Source: Flavobacterium sp. 1
GTDB taxonomy: Bacteria; Bacteroidota; Bacteroidia; Flavobacteriales; Flavobacteriaceae
Assembly (NCBI RefSeq): GCF_002797935.1
Contig: NZ_PGER01000001.1
Span: 1,736,001-1,800,000, forward strand
Reading direction: 5' to 3'
Length of the DNA stretch: 64,000 bases
In this document: positions 9,269 to 16,635 of the stretch, in pieces
Layout: each line of letters opens with the position of its first letter
How positions within the stretch are numbered: position 1 is the first letter of the stretch
Notes under the pieces: generated by a model
The model's input: the letters and a program-made list of their open reading frames with translations, nothing else
Databases searched by the model: none
Told to the model about the DNA's origin: nothing
Position numbers and translations under genes: made by a program

Positions 9269-10444
9269 TCACAAAATCATCAATGGTGCAATTATACCAA
9301 AACTAAGCTGACCGGTTGTCCCATTCACTGCTCCAAAATTCTTTTGGGCGTAGTCTGAATAATTGTTCCTTTTGGCAATATAACCCGCATAAAACTTCAT
9401 ATTAAAGTCGGCAAAAGGCGAATACTCAACAGTAGGAATAATACCGTAGGAAGTCAATAAATGACAGCTTTTATTTGGATCTGGGTTACCATTCCAATAA
9501 GCGTTATCACTCATCAGCGTAAGCAAAAGATTCAATTTTGGGCGAATTTGATATTCCGCTCTAATCCAATTTTCTACATAAGAGACATTCTCTGCCGCAT
9601 ACGCATACTTGGTTTTGATGATATTTGAAACCACACATTTTTGATCCAAATCCTCTTTGCTGTACTGAAAATCATAATACACCGCCAGCTTATTGTTTTT
9701 ATACTTGTTTCCCAGTGAAATCAAATTTCGGCTGGCATTTTCGGCATCCATAAAATAACCGTAGCTGTAGGTCGTTTCCATTTTTCCGCCAAAAAAACTG
9801 CCTTTCCAATTGCCAACGGCTGCCAAAGGCGTTTCTGCAGCGGTAATCCCCGGAGGGGCAGCAGTGCCAAATTGATCCTGAAACGTTTTGGTTCGAGAAT
9901 TCAGCACCTGAAAATTAAACTTGTTCTTATGATCTGTTAATGCATACGAAAGTGAAGCTCCTGCCATAAAATTTTCGCCATAATTGTTTATGGTATTATA
10001 CGATAAGATTTCAATAGGATTCGTCAAAAGTTCATAACCTCCCCAATCCCCTATCATTTTCCCAAAAGACAATTTCGTTTGCGGAGCCACATCAATTGTC
10101 AAATAAGCCATATCAACCGTACGGCTGGCATTGTCGATCGTGTTGGGATCGGCAATTTTGGTATATCGGTTTCGGAATCTAAAAAAAACTTTATCGTGAA
10201 TTTTTCCTTTCACCTCAAATCGGAATTGATTTACCGAAAAAAGGGAATTCACATGTTCATTATCCACAAAGTAATTATCAAATGCCAAACGGGTATTAAA
10301 GATAACATCAACGTCTTTTAACAAAGAAGCTTTCGAAGTTGGAATCAAAGGAGTTGCCGTAACATTTTCTTTCGAGATTTCATTTTGCCCAAAAGAAAAA
10401 ACAGGCATCAAAACAAGCATCCAGTAAATAAAATAATTTTTCAT
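9269..10444 (-). CDS. Outer-membrane porin-like beta-barrel protein
   Basis: The 391-residue protein has a signal peptide (ending ...MPVFSFGQ), followed by alternating polar and hydrophobic strands with aromatic girdles (RFRNRYTKIA, LAVYYDFQYSKEDL). This is the pattern of phosphate-selective or OprP-like porins of Bacteroidota. It starts six bases after the carbonic anhydrase stop, so the two genes form an operon. The pairing suggests passage of bicarbonate or another anion, but this is inference; substrate specificity is not readable from the sequence. Confidence 0.75.
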   Translation of the reverse strand: MKNYFIYWMLVLMPVFSFGQNEISKENVTATPLIPTSKASLLKDVDVIFNTRLAFDNYFVDNEHVNSLFSVNQFRFEVKGKIHDKVFFRFRNRYTKIADPNTIDNASRTVDMAYLTIDVAPQTKLSFGKMIGDWGGYELLTNPIEILSYNTINNYGENFMAGASLSYALTDHKNKFNFQVLNSRTKTFQDQFGTAAPPGITAAETPLAAVGNWKGSFFGGKMETTYSYGYFMDAENASRNLISLGNKYKNNKLAVYYDFQYSKEDLDQKCVVSNIIKTKYAYAAENVSYVENWIRAEYQIRPKLNLLLTLMSDNAYWNGNPDPNKSCHLLTSYGIIPTVEYSPFADFNMKFYAGYIAKRNNYSDYAQKNFGAVNGTTGQLSFGIIAPLMIL

Positions 10445-10450
10445 TATTAG

Positions 10451-11113
10451 CTATTGTATATTTTTAAAAGTTACTTTACCCGACTCAATATCATACAAAG
10501 CACCAATAATCGTAATTTTATTGTGGTCAAAACGCTCTTTCAAAATTGGTCCAGCTGTTTTCAAGAAAGCAACCCCATGAGCAATATTGGCGTCTATGGC
10601 TTTATCAACAGACAATTTATCGACACCCGACAGATTTTTTTCTTCGTTTTCACTTTCGATGTAATTCATTATATTTTTAATGTGGTCCTCGTGATCATAA
10701 TGTCCTTTTGAATCAATAAATGCTTTTATGGCTCCACAGCTTTTGTGTCCCATTACAACAATTAATTTGCATTCCAGATGTTCAACAGCATATTCCAAAC
10801 TCCCCAATTCGTAATCACCAATAACATTTCCGGCGGTTCTTATAGAAAAAATATCACCTAGGCCTTGGTCAAAAACAAGTTCGGCCGGCACTCTGGAATC
10901 CGAACAGCTCACAACAACGGCAAACGGATGCTGTCCTTTTTTGAGTTCCCGCAATCTTTCTAAAGTTTCATCGGGATGCATGGGTTTTCCCGAAGCAAAT
11001 CGGCTGTTTCCTTCTTCGAGTTTTTGAAGCGGGGATAAATTGATGTTTTCAGTGTGGTTACAAGCAGAAAATGCGCTTATAAATAACAGATAAAGCAGTC
11101 CTTTTTTAATCAT
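10451..11113 (-). CDS. Beta-class carbonic anhydrase with lipoprotein signal
   Basis: This protein interconverts CO2 and bicarbonate. The zinc ligands and catalytic dyad are visible in CSDSRVP (Cys-x-Asp-x-Arg) and GHKSCGAIKA (His-x-x-Cys), together with SIRTAGN. The 220 residues include an N-terminal lipoprotein signal (LLYLLFISAFSAC, lipobox Cys about 17), so the enzyme is predicted to lie outside the cytoplasm. That is unusual for this class but known in some bacteria. It is first in an operon with the porin. A TAGATTTG element lies about 20 bases upstream. Confidence 0.93.
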   Translation of the reverse strand: MIKKGLLYLLFISAFSACNHTENINLSPLQKLEEGNSRFASGKPMHPDETLERLRELKKGQHPFAVVVSCSDSRVPAELVFDQGLGDIFSIRTAGNVIGDYELGSLEYAVEHLECKLIVVMGHKSCGAIKAFIDSKGHYDHEDHIKNIMNYIESENEEKNLSGVDKLSVDKAIDANIAHGVAFLKTAGPILKERFDHNKITIIGALYDIESGKVTFKNIQ

Positions 11114-11133
11114 GATAGTTTCCTAAATTGCGA

Positions 11134-11141
11134 CAAATCTA
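11134..11141 (-). promoter_or_regulatory. Possible -7 element of the carbonic anhydrase-porin operon
   Basis: On the minus strand the bases read TAGATTTG, matching TAnnTTTG, 21 bases before the carbonic anhydrase start. I see no TTG at the proper distance upstream. The rest of the spacer up to 11397 shows no gene. Confidence 0.35.
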
Positions 11142-11397
11142 AGCTGTCAAAAAGTTTAGGCGAACTTGTCCTTGTCTATGAAGTAACAAATTTAAGGTCA
11201 TGAAATCTCGCAAATATTGACATTTATCATATTTGGAGGATTAATTTTATCTAAAAATAGATGTTAAAAATTATCAAACGATATAGTTGATAAATAGTCT
11301 TGTAATTATTTTAATTTGGAAAAAGCAACTATCAAAGTGTTTATTAAAATTAATGATAGTTCGAAAATTAATCAATACATTTCCGGAGTTAATGTAA

Positions 11398-11604
11398 CTA
11401 TGAATAAATTTTCCTGATGCTGTCCATATAATGATAAATCACGGTAGAATCATTGTACGTGAAAGCCTCAAGACTTAGATTTGTTTTGGAAGCGGCCAAT
11501 ATTTCTTTTTCTACAGACATTTTCAAAGCAGCAACATCAATATTTCCTTTTAGTACACGTACCAAAGTAAAATCATAAGGATATATTTTAATTTCTGAAA
11601 TCAA
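11398..11604 (-). CDS. 68-residue hypothetical protein
   Basis: A short acidic-basic protein (starts MISEIKIYPYDFTLVRV) with no family I recognise. Its TTG start at 11604 overlaps the TGA (11601-11603) that ends the disrupted membrane gene upstream, giving a four-base TTGA overlap typical of translational coupling. It is therefore probably the last gene of the SLATT island. Confidence 0.5.
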   Translation of the reverse strand: MISEIKIYPYDFTLVRVLKGNIDVAALKMSVEKEILAASKTNLSLEAFTYNDSTVIYHYMDSIRKIYS

Positions 11605-12093
11605 TTTTTAGATTCTAGCAATTCGGAAATGGCTTTTTGAGCTTCATCTGTCAATTTTTCATTTCTTAATTTACTTTCCAAATTTTCTATCGATAATTCT
11701 GAACTGCTTTTTAAAAAACTCAACCCTACTGTCTTTTTGGTTTTCTATTTTTTCATTATTTTCAGCAAACCATTTCGTTTTTAAATTCAATAATTCATTT
11801 CTTCTTTTGTAGCATATTACAATAAATATCAAAAATGAAGGAATACTTATTACACCAAAATTTAATCCAAAAGCCAAGCTAAATTTGGCAATATTAAACA
11901 CCGAAAATAGCAACAGGAAGAATAAAACAGACAAACTAATTTCATACTGTTTTTTATAAGTTACAGTCGAAACAGAAAGCCCAATGATAGCCAAAATAAA
12001 AAAGAAATCGAATTTATAATTAAAATATAAAGAAGTAATTATACTTAACCAAAGTATTGCAATAACTATAAGTTCAGTTTTAAGTGTTTTTAT
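11601..12093 (-). pseudogene. Membrane protein gene with a disrupted frame (SLATT island)
   Basis: From about 12096 the minus strand is open for a hydrophobic protein: TELIVIAILWLSIITSLYF, then FFFILAIIGLS, then more membrane segments ending in RRNELLNLKTKWFAENNEK. No ATG/GTG/TTG precedes the first segment; an ATA at 12093 stands where a start is expected, and the first TTG is at 11994. The frame stops at 11671. A one-base shift near the T6/A5 run at about 11720-11730 would continue into a natural-looking helical tail (SIENLESKLRNEKLTDEAQK) ending at TGA 11601, which overlaps the next start. So the gene probably encoded about 165 residues and is broken, or the sequence has errors. Confidence 0.55.
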
Positions 12094-12144
12094 TTTTTAT
12101 CTTTTTCAATTTATAACCTATAATTTAAACTAAAGAGATGTTTT

Positions 12145-12813
12145 TTATTTAGATATAATCATAACTAACATTATTGCTGGCATTACCATTAACAGGATAT
12201 ATATAAATTTTGTCTGGAAGAAATATTGTAATTTAACAATAATTGTGTTAAACTTAGTATTTGGATAATAATCTGGGTAATCAAGTCTAAATTTTTTATT
12301 ATCAATACGTTCATGATTTTCATATTTTCTTAATACATTTTGATATTTAATCTGAAGTTGTGTACTAAATTCCATTCTTTCCTTTTCCGTTGCATTCACT
12401 TCATAAGATTTATAAGTTTGTATTTCATTATAAATATCTGCTAAATCTAATGCGCAATCGTGAAAACTTTTTGCTTTAACCAAATAATTCTGTGAGTTTT
12501 CAAATATTGAAAATATTAATAAAAAAATTGAAAGCGTTGTTATTGTAAATGCAATTAAGTTCGGATTATATACTTTTAAATTATATAGATTGTAAACCGA
12601 CAAAAACCCAAATACTATTAAATATGCAGATAAAAAACTTAAACCTAAATTAGAATATTTGGAAATTGTTCTATTTCGAGAGTCAGCATTAAATCTTGCT
12701 CCCTTCGTTGACCAAACTTTATGTTTTAATTCATCTAAAAATGGTTTATCAAGATGCTCTTTCCCCTTATCTTTTATAAACTTTCCATTTTCTGTTTCAA
12801 GCATTTTTTTCAT
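12145..12813 (-). CDS. SLATT-domain (2TM effector) protein
   Basis: A 222-residue protein resembling SLATT (SMODS and SLOG-associating two-TM effector) proteins, most like family 5. A basic N-terminus carries WSTKGARFNADSR. It is followed by two close membrane helices (about 56-78 and 86-106), a helical stretch with KAKSFHDCALDLADIYNEI, and a further hydrophobic helix at the C-terminus. SLATT proteins are predicted pore formers that kill or arrest the cell when a nucleotide-type signal is sensed. No nucleotidyltransferase, SLOG or reverse transcriptase gene lies beside it. It heads the minus-strand group with the broken membrane gene and the 68-residue gene. Assignment is from recall of the motif pattern. 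Confidence 0.7.
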   Translation of the reverse strand: MKKMLETENGKFIKDKGKEHLDKPFLDELKHKVWSTKGARFNADSRNRTISKYSNLGLSFLSAYLIVFGFLSVYNLYNLKVYNPNLIAFTITTLSIFLLIFSIFENSQNYLVKAKSFHDCALDLADIYNEIQTYKSYEVNATEKERMEFSTQLQIKYQNVLRKYENHERIDNKKFRLDYPDYYPNTKFNTIIVKLQYFFQTKFIYILLMVMPAIMLVMIISK

Positions 12814-12859
12814 TTTTTTTTTAGCAGTTAGATAATTTGTTTCTTCTTATACACTTTCC

Positions 12860-12867
12860 CAAATATA
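12860..12867 (-). promoter_or_regulatory. -7 element upstream of the SLATT gene
   Basis: On the minus strand TATATTTG matches TAnnTTTG, about 47 bases before the SLATT start. A TTTG lies 14 bases further upstream, a little closer than the usual 17-23. A promoter directed at the SLATT island is likely. Confidence 0.45.
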
Positions 12868-13125
12868 CCTAATATCCCTTACAAATTTCAAAAAGGACCT
12901 TTTATTTCTTAGACGTTTTTAGTCTAAAGAATCTCTTATTTTTCCTTAAACTGTGATGTATGACACGCCCAGATAATTTTGAAAAGCCAAATTTCAATCC
13001 ACTTTCTTCCTTGCGAAAAAAGAAAAATTACAGCCTGCAAAACCGCTTTTTAAATTGTAATTTTCTTTTTTATTACAAAAATGGCTTGATTTGTTAAAAA
13101 TTTGACTTTTACAAAAAATTTAGCA
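12868..13125. other. Spacer between SLATT island and arginine operon
   Basis: No gene is seen. The one structure is a long AT-rich hairpin, with arms near 13016-13031 (AAAAAAGAAAAATTAC) and 13057-13072 (GTAATTTTC then a T run), that could end transcripts from either side. Confidence 0.4.
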
Positions 13126-13153
13126 TTTGGTTTAAAAAAAAGATGTAATTTTG
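13126..13153 (+). promoter_or_regulatory. Promoter of the arginine/proline operon
   Basis: TTTG (13126-13129) and TAATTTTG (13146-13153), 16 bases apart, match the flavobacterial -33 and -7 elements well. The expected transcription start falls at about 13158-13160, right at the ATG of a 26-codon leader frame, so the mRNA may begin almost without a 5' UTR before the leader and carry about 320 bases before the first enzyme gene. Confidence 0.6.
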
Positions 13154-13158
13154 CGCCA

Positions 13159-13239
13159 ATGAAAAAAATAGAAACATATATAACATTTATCTCTCGGATA
13201 ATTACACCTAGGACTTCTCCCGAAGTACGGATGCTATAA
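13159..13239 (+). CDS. Putative 26-residue leader peptide of the arginine operon
   Basis: An ATG placed at the predicted transcription start opens a 26-codon frame (MKKIETYITF then ISRIITPRTSPEVRML) with three Arg codons, CGG, AGG and CGG. All three are codons used sparingly in neighbouring genes, which favour AGA and CGT. The frame ends at TAA 13237, inside a stem-loop. Position, size and Arg content fit a transcription-attenuation leader for arginine genes. This is inference; no homologue is known to me. Confidence 0.4.
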   Translation: MKKIETYITFISRIITPRTSPEVRML

Positions 13240-13250
13240 CTATAGCTTCC
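13213..13250 (+). promoter_or_regulatory. Stem-loops at the end of the leader peptide frame
   Basis: Two adjacent hairpins are visible: ACTTC/GAAGT (13213-13217 with 13222-13226, loop TCCC), and GGAtGCTAT with ATAGCtTCC (13229-13250, one mismatch, four-base loop). The third Arg codon of the leader lies between them and the stop codon is inside the second, the geometry expected if ribosome stalling alters folding. From 13251 to 13481 the leader is AT-rich with no convincing gene; a 61-codon hydrophobic frame at 13295 looks accidental. Confidence 0.4.
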
Positions 13251-13481
13251 ATAGTGTAACCACATTATATTTATTCATTTCTTATTTTATCGTTTTGAAA
13301 TTATTTCCATTTTTATTTGGATTAATACATCCTAAAAAAGTTACCAAACAAATTTTATCTATCTGTAATTCAATTATTTGGATTGTTATTTCTTGCTTTT
13401 GTTCTATATTTGACATCGCAAAAAATGAGCATTCCAAACTCTGTTACAGCACATTTTTTAACCTAAAACATAACTCTTGAA

Positions 13482-14099
13482 ATGAACATTTCTATTGTAG
13501 TAACTCAGGAAGAACATTATAAGTATGCGCAGGAAATATGCGATACGATAGAATCGTCTGCCCTGTTGAGAGGTACTGGAATTGCCAAAAGAACGCCAGA
13601 ATACATCCAAAAAAAGATGGAAAAAGGCGATGCTGTAATTGCGCTTAACAACGGAATCTTTGCCGGTTTTTGCTATATCGAAAGTTGGCAGCACGGGCAG
13701 TTTGTTGCTCACTCTGGTTTAATTGTACATCCAGATTACAGAAATTTGGGACTTGCCAAACAAATAAAATCGTTTGTGTTTGACTATTCGTTAAAAAAAT
13801 ACCCAGATGCGAAAGTATTCGGAATCACCACAGGTCTTGCTGTAATGAAAATCAATTCGGATTTAGGCTACAAACCGGTTCCGTTTTCAGAACTTACAAA
13901 CGATCCTAGTTTTTGGAAAGGATGCCAGACCTGCACCAACTTTGAAATCCTGAAAAGCAAAGATTATAAAATGTGTTTGTGTACGGGGATGCTTTATGAT
14001 CCGGCCGAAAAACCAAAAGATCCACCCAAACACCCTTTCAATGTAAGGATTTGGAATCGCCTGAAAGAAATTAAACAAGCGCTTTTCTTAAAAAAGTAA
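13482..14099 (+). CDS. GNAT acyltransferase, candidate first enzyme of arginine synthesis
   Basis: A 205-residue GNAT-fold protein with the acyl-CoA-binding region at about 84-100 (HPDYRNLGLAKQIK). The C-terminal part holds a Cys-rich segment WKGCQTCTNFEIL and CLCTGMLYDP. It is first in the arginine operon, 131 bases before argG. The pathway needs an N-acyl-glutamate synthase and no ArgA or ArgJ is present here, so this protein is the best candidate to acylate glutamate (acetyl or succinyl). Family call is firm; the specific substrate is inference from context. Confidence 0.75.
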   Translation: MNISIVVTQEEHYKYAQEICDTIESSALLRGTGIAKRTPEYIQKKMEKGDAVIALNNGIFAGFCYIESWQHGQFVAHSGLIVHPDYRNLGLAKQIKSFVFDYSLKKYPDAKVFGITTGLAVMKINSDLGYKPVPFSELTNDPSFWKGCQTCTNFEILKSKDYKMCLCTGMLYDPAEKPKDPPKHPFNVRIWNRLKEIKQALFLKK

Positions 14100-14111
14100 T
14101 CCCCTTCCCAA

Positions 14112-14204
14112 CCCTCCCCGAAAGGGAGGGAGTTAAGAGGAAGAAAAAATAAATAATAAAATAAATAACATTTGCCACACAGTCTCCCCCTCCTTCGGAG
14201 GGGG
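14112..14204 (+). repeat. Two GC-rich hairpins between GNAT and argG
   Basis: CCCTCCC/GGGAGGG (14112-14118 with 14124-14130) and CCCCCTCC/GGAGGGGG (14186-14193 with 14197-14204, loop TTC) stand out in AT-rich DNA. The arms of the two hairpins can also pair with one another, and a further G-rich tract (14206-14214) follows. They may be a dispersed repeat or an mRNA-processing or attenuation structure inside the operon. Confidence 0.6.
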
Positions 14205-14230
14205 CTGGGGGGAGGAAAAACCATAATAAC

Positions 14231-15424
14231 ATGAAAAAAGTAGTTTTAGCATATAGCGGAGGATTGGACACATCATACTGTCTTAAATATTTGAAAAATG
14301 AAAAAGGGTATGAAGTTCATACCGTATTGATCAACACAGGTGGTTTTGACGATGCCGAACTAAAAGCTATTGAAGACAGAGCTTACGAATTAGGAAGCGC
14401 AAAACACGCAAGCCTTACCATCCTAGATAAATATTATGATAAAGCGATTAAATATTTGATTTATGGAAATGTGTTAAAAAACAATACCTACCCATTATCA
14501 GTAAGTGCTGAACGTGTTTTTCAAGCTATTGAAGCCATAAAATATGCTAAATCTGTTGGTGCAACTGCTATCGCTCACGGAAGTACCGGTGCCGGAAACG
14601 ACCAAATTCGTTTTGATTTAATTTTCCAAACCATTGCTCCCGAAATTGAAATCATTACTCCTATCAGAGACTTAAAACTTTCAAGACAAGAAGAAGTTGA
14701 TTATTTAGCAAAAAACGGCGTTCACTATTCTTGGGAAAAAGCACAATATTCTATCAATAAAGGACTTTGGGGAACAAGCGTTGGAGGAAAAGAAACTTTG
14801 ACTTCTAGCCAGCCACTGCCTAGCGAAGCGTATCCATCGCAATTGCAAAAAACTGGTGAAGAGAAAGTGACTTTGGAATTCAAAAAAGGAGAATTGGTTG
14901 CCGTAAATAGTGTAGCTGACAAACCTTCGAATAACATTGTAGTTTTAGAAAAATTAGCCAATGCTTACGCAATTGGTAGAGATATTCACGTTGGTGATAC
15001 GATTATCGGAATTAAAGGAAGAGTTGGTTTTGAAGCTGCTGCTCCATTAATCATTATCAAAGCACACCATTTGCTGGAGAAACACACTCTTGGAAAATGG
15101 CAGCAATACTGGAAAGAACAGCTTGGAAACTGGTACGGAATGCTATTCCACGAAGGGCAGTTTTTGGATCCGGTAATGCGCAACATCGAAACTTTCCTTG
15201 AAGACACTCAAAAAACGGTAAACGGAACTGTAACCGTTTCTTTGAAACCATACCACTTTTCATTGGACGGAATTGAGTCCAAAAATGATTTGATGAATAC
15301 TGGTTTTGGTCAATATGGAGAAATGAACAATGCTTGGACGTCTGACGATGCGAAAGGATTTATCAAAATTTTGGGTAATGCCCAAAACATATTTTCATCT
15401 GTAAACAACGAAACTTACGAATAA
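14231..15424 (+). CDS. argG: Argininosuccinate synthase
   Basis: ArgG joins citrulline and aspartate using ATP. The N-terminal ATP-pyrophosphatase P-loop AYSGGLDTSYCL (residues 7-18) is evident, followed by the HGSTGAGNDQIRF motif (about 116-128) for citrulline/ATP binding. The length of 397 residues is normal. It starts at ATG 14231, behind the GC-rich hairpins. Within the operon the order is argG, argC, argD, with argH last. Confidence 0.97.
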   Translation: MKKVVLAYSGGLDTSYCLKYLKNEKGYEVHTVLINTGGFDDAELKAIEDRAYELGSAKHASLTILDKYYDKAIKYLIYGNVLKNNTYPLSVSAERVFQAIEAIKYAKSVGATAIAHGSTGAGNDQIRFDLIFQTIAPEIEIITPIRDLKLSRQEEVDYLAKNGVHYSWEKAQYSINKGLWGTSVGGKETLTSSQPLPSEAYPSQLQKTGEEKVTLEFKKGELVAVNSVADKPSNNIVVLEKLANAYAIGRDIHVGDTIIGIKGRVGFEAAAPLIIIKAHHLLEKHTLGKWQQYWKEQLGNWYGMLFHEGQFLDPVMRNIETFLEDTQKTVNGTVTVSLKPYHFSLDGIESKNDLMNTGFGQYGEMNNAWTSDDAKGFIKILGNAQNIFSSVNNETYE

Positions 15425-15565
15425 TCTATTACCAACAAGTTTCTTCAAAAATTTTAAACTATTAAGAGATTAAGTAGCATTCAGCTTAATTTCTTAATGG
15501 TCCAAAACAAAAAAAATGTTTTAATAGATTCTTTTGTAAGACAAAAAATCTTAAAATTAAAAATT

Positions 15566-16543
15566 ATGATTAATGTTGGAATAATAGGCGGTTCAGGTTA
15601 TACTGCGGGAGAACTCATCAGAATATTGATGTTTCATCCTAATGCAAAATTAGATTTTGTGTATAGTACAACAAACGCCGGCAAACCTCTTTCGGTGGCT
15701 CATCACGATTTGTTGGGCGATATCGAAATGAATTTTACCGATACCGTAAATCCTAATGTAAATGTAATTTTCTTGTGTTTAGGACATGGAAAATCAAAAA
15801 CCTTTTTGACCGAAAATCAATTTGCAAGCCATACCAAAATCATCGATTTAGGAAATGATTTCAGATTGCACAAAGACGAAGTTTTTGACGGAAAAAAATT
15901 CATTTACGGCTTACCTGAATTGAATAAAACTGCGATTAAAAATGCTCAATTCATTGCTAATCCTGGTTGTTTTGCTACTGCGATTCAATTGGCTTTATTG
16001 CCATTGGCGGAAGCCAAATTATTGAACAGCGATGTGCATATCAACGCCACAACCGGAAGTACCGGAGCTGGAGTTGGACTTTCAGAGACTTCACATTTCA
16101 GCTGGAGAAACAACAATATGTCACATTATAAAGCTTTTGAACATCAACATTTGGGAGAAATTTCAGAAAGTCTGCACCAATTGCAGGATGATTTTACAAA
16201 TGAATTGCTTTTCATTCCGAACAGAGGGGATTTTCCAAGAGGTATTTTTGCAACATTATACACCACTTGCAACGAAAGCTTGGAGGATCTTGTAGCAAAA
16301 TACGAAGCATTCTATAAAAACCAGCCTTTCGTAACCGTTACCACAACAGCTATCAATATGAAACAGGTGGTTCAGACAAATAAATGCATTATTAGTTTAA
16401 TGAAAAAAGGAAACCGGATTTTGATTACTTCGGTAATCGATAATTTAGTCAAAGGTGCCTCGGGACAAGCCATCCAAAACATGAATTTAATGTTTGGATT
16501 GGAAGAAACTACAGGATTGCATTTGAAACCAAGCGGATTTTAA
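15566..16543 (+). CDS. argC: N-acetyl-gamma-glutamyl-phosphate reductase
   Basis: ArgC reduces acylglutamyl phosphate to the semialdehyde with NADPH. The Rossmann motif GIIGGSGYTAGEL (residues 5-17) and the catalytic-Cys motif NPGCFATAIQ (Cys about 132) are present. I chose ATG 15566 (325 residues): an in-frame upstream ATG at 15497 would add a 23-residue basic extension with no counterpart in the family. Cytoplasmic; third gene of the operon. Confidence 0.96.
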   Translation: MINVGIIGGSGYTAGELIRILMFHPNAKLDFVYSTTNAGKPLSVAHHDLLGDIEMNFTDTVNPNVNVIFLCLGHGKSKTFLTENQFASHTKIIDLGNDFRLHKDEVFDGKKFIYGLPELNKTAIKNAQFIANPGCFATAIQLALLPLAEAKLLNSDVHINATTGSTGAGVGLSETSHFSWRNNNMSHYKAFEHQHLGEISESLHQLQDDFTNELLFIPNRGDFPRGIFATLYTTCNESLEDLVAKYEAFYKNQPFVTVTTTAINMKQVVQTNKCIISLMKKGNRILITSVIDNLVKGASGQAIQNMNLMFGLEETTGLHLKPSGF

Positions 16544-16558
16544 CAATAAAGTTGATGG

Positions 16559-16612
16559 TTGATGGTTATTGGTTAAGTTGGTGTTTCCATCAACTTAACC
16601 AATAACCATCAA
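16559..16612 (+). repeat. 22-bp perfect inverted repeat between argC and argD
   Basis: Arms 16559-16580 and 16591-16612 are perfectly complementary (arm starts TTGATGGTTATTGG) around a ten-base loop. There is no T-run, so it is unlikely to be a simple terminator; RNA processing, partial attenuation or a dispersed repeat are options. Confidence 0.8.
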
Positions 16613-16635
16613 CAATCAACCAAAAACTAAAAACA

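Noticed and set aside
13050..13265. 71-codon minus-strand frame over the arg promoter
   Set aside because: Overlaps the arginine promoter and leader, low complexity, no homology recognised.
13295..13480. 61-codon frame ahead of the GNAT gene
   Set aside because: Lies in the AT-rich leader, hydrophobic by composition, and no start or family support; the short leader frame at 13159 fits the promoter better.
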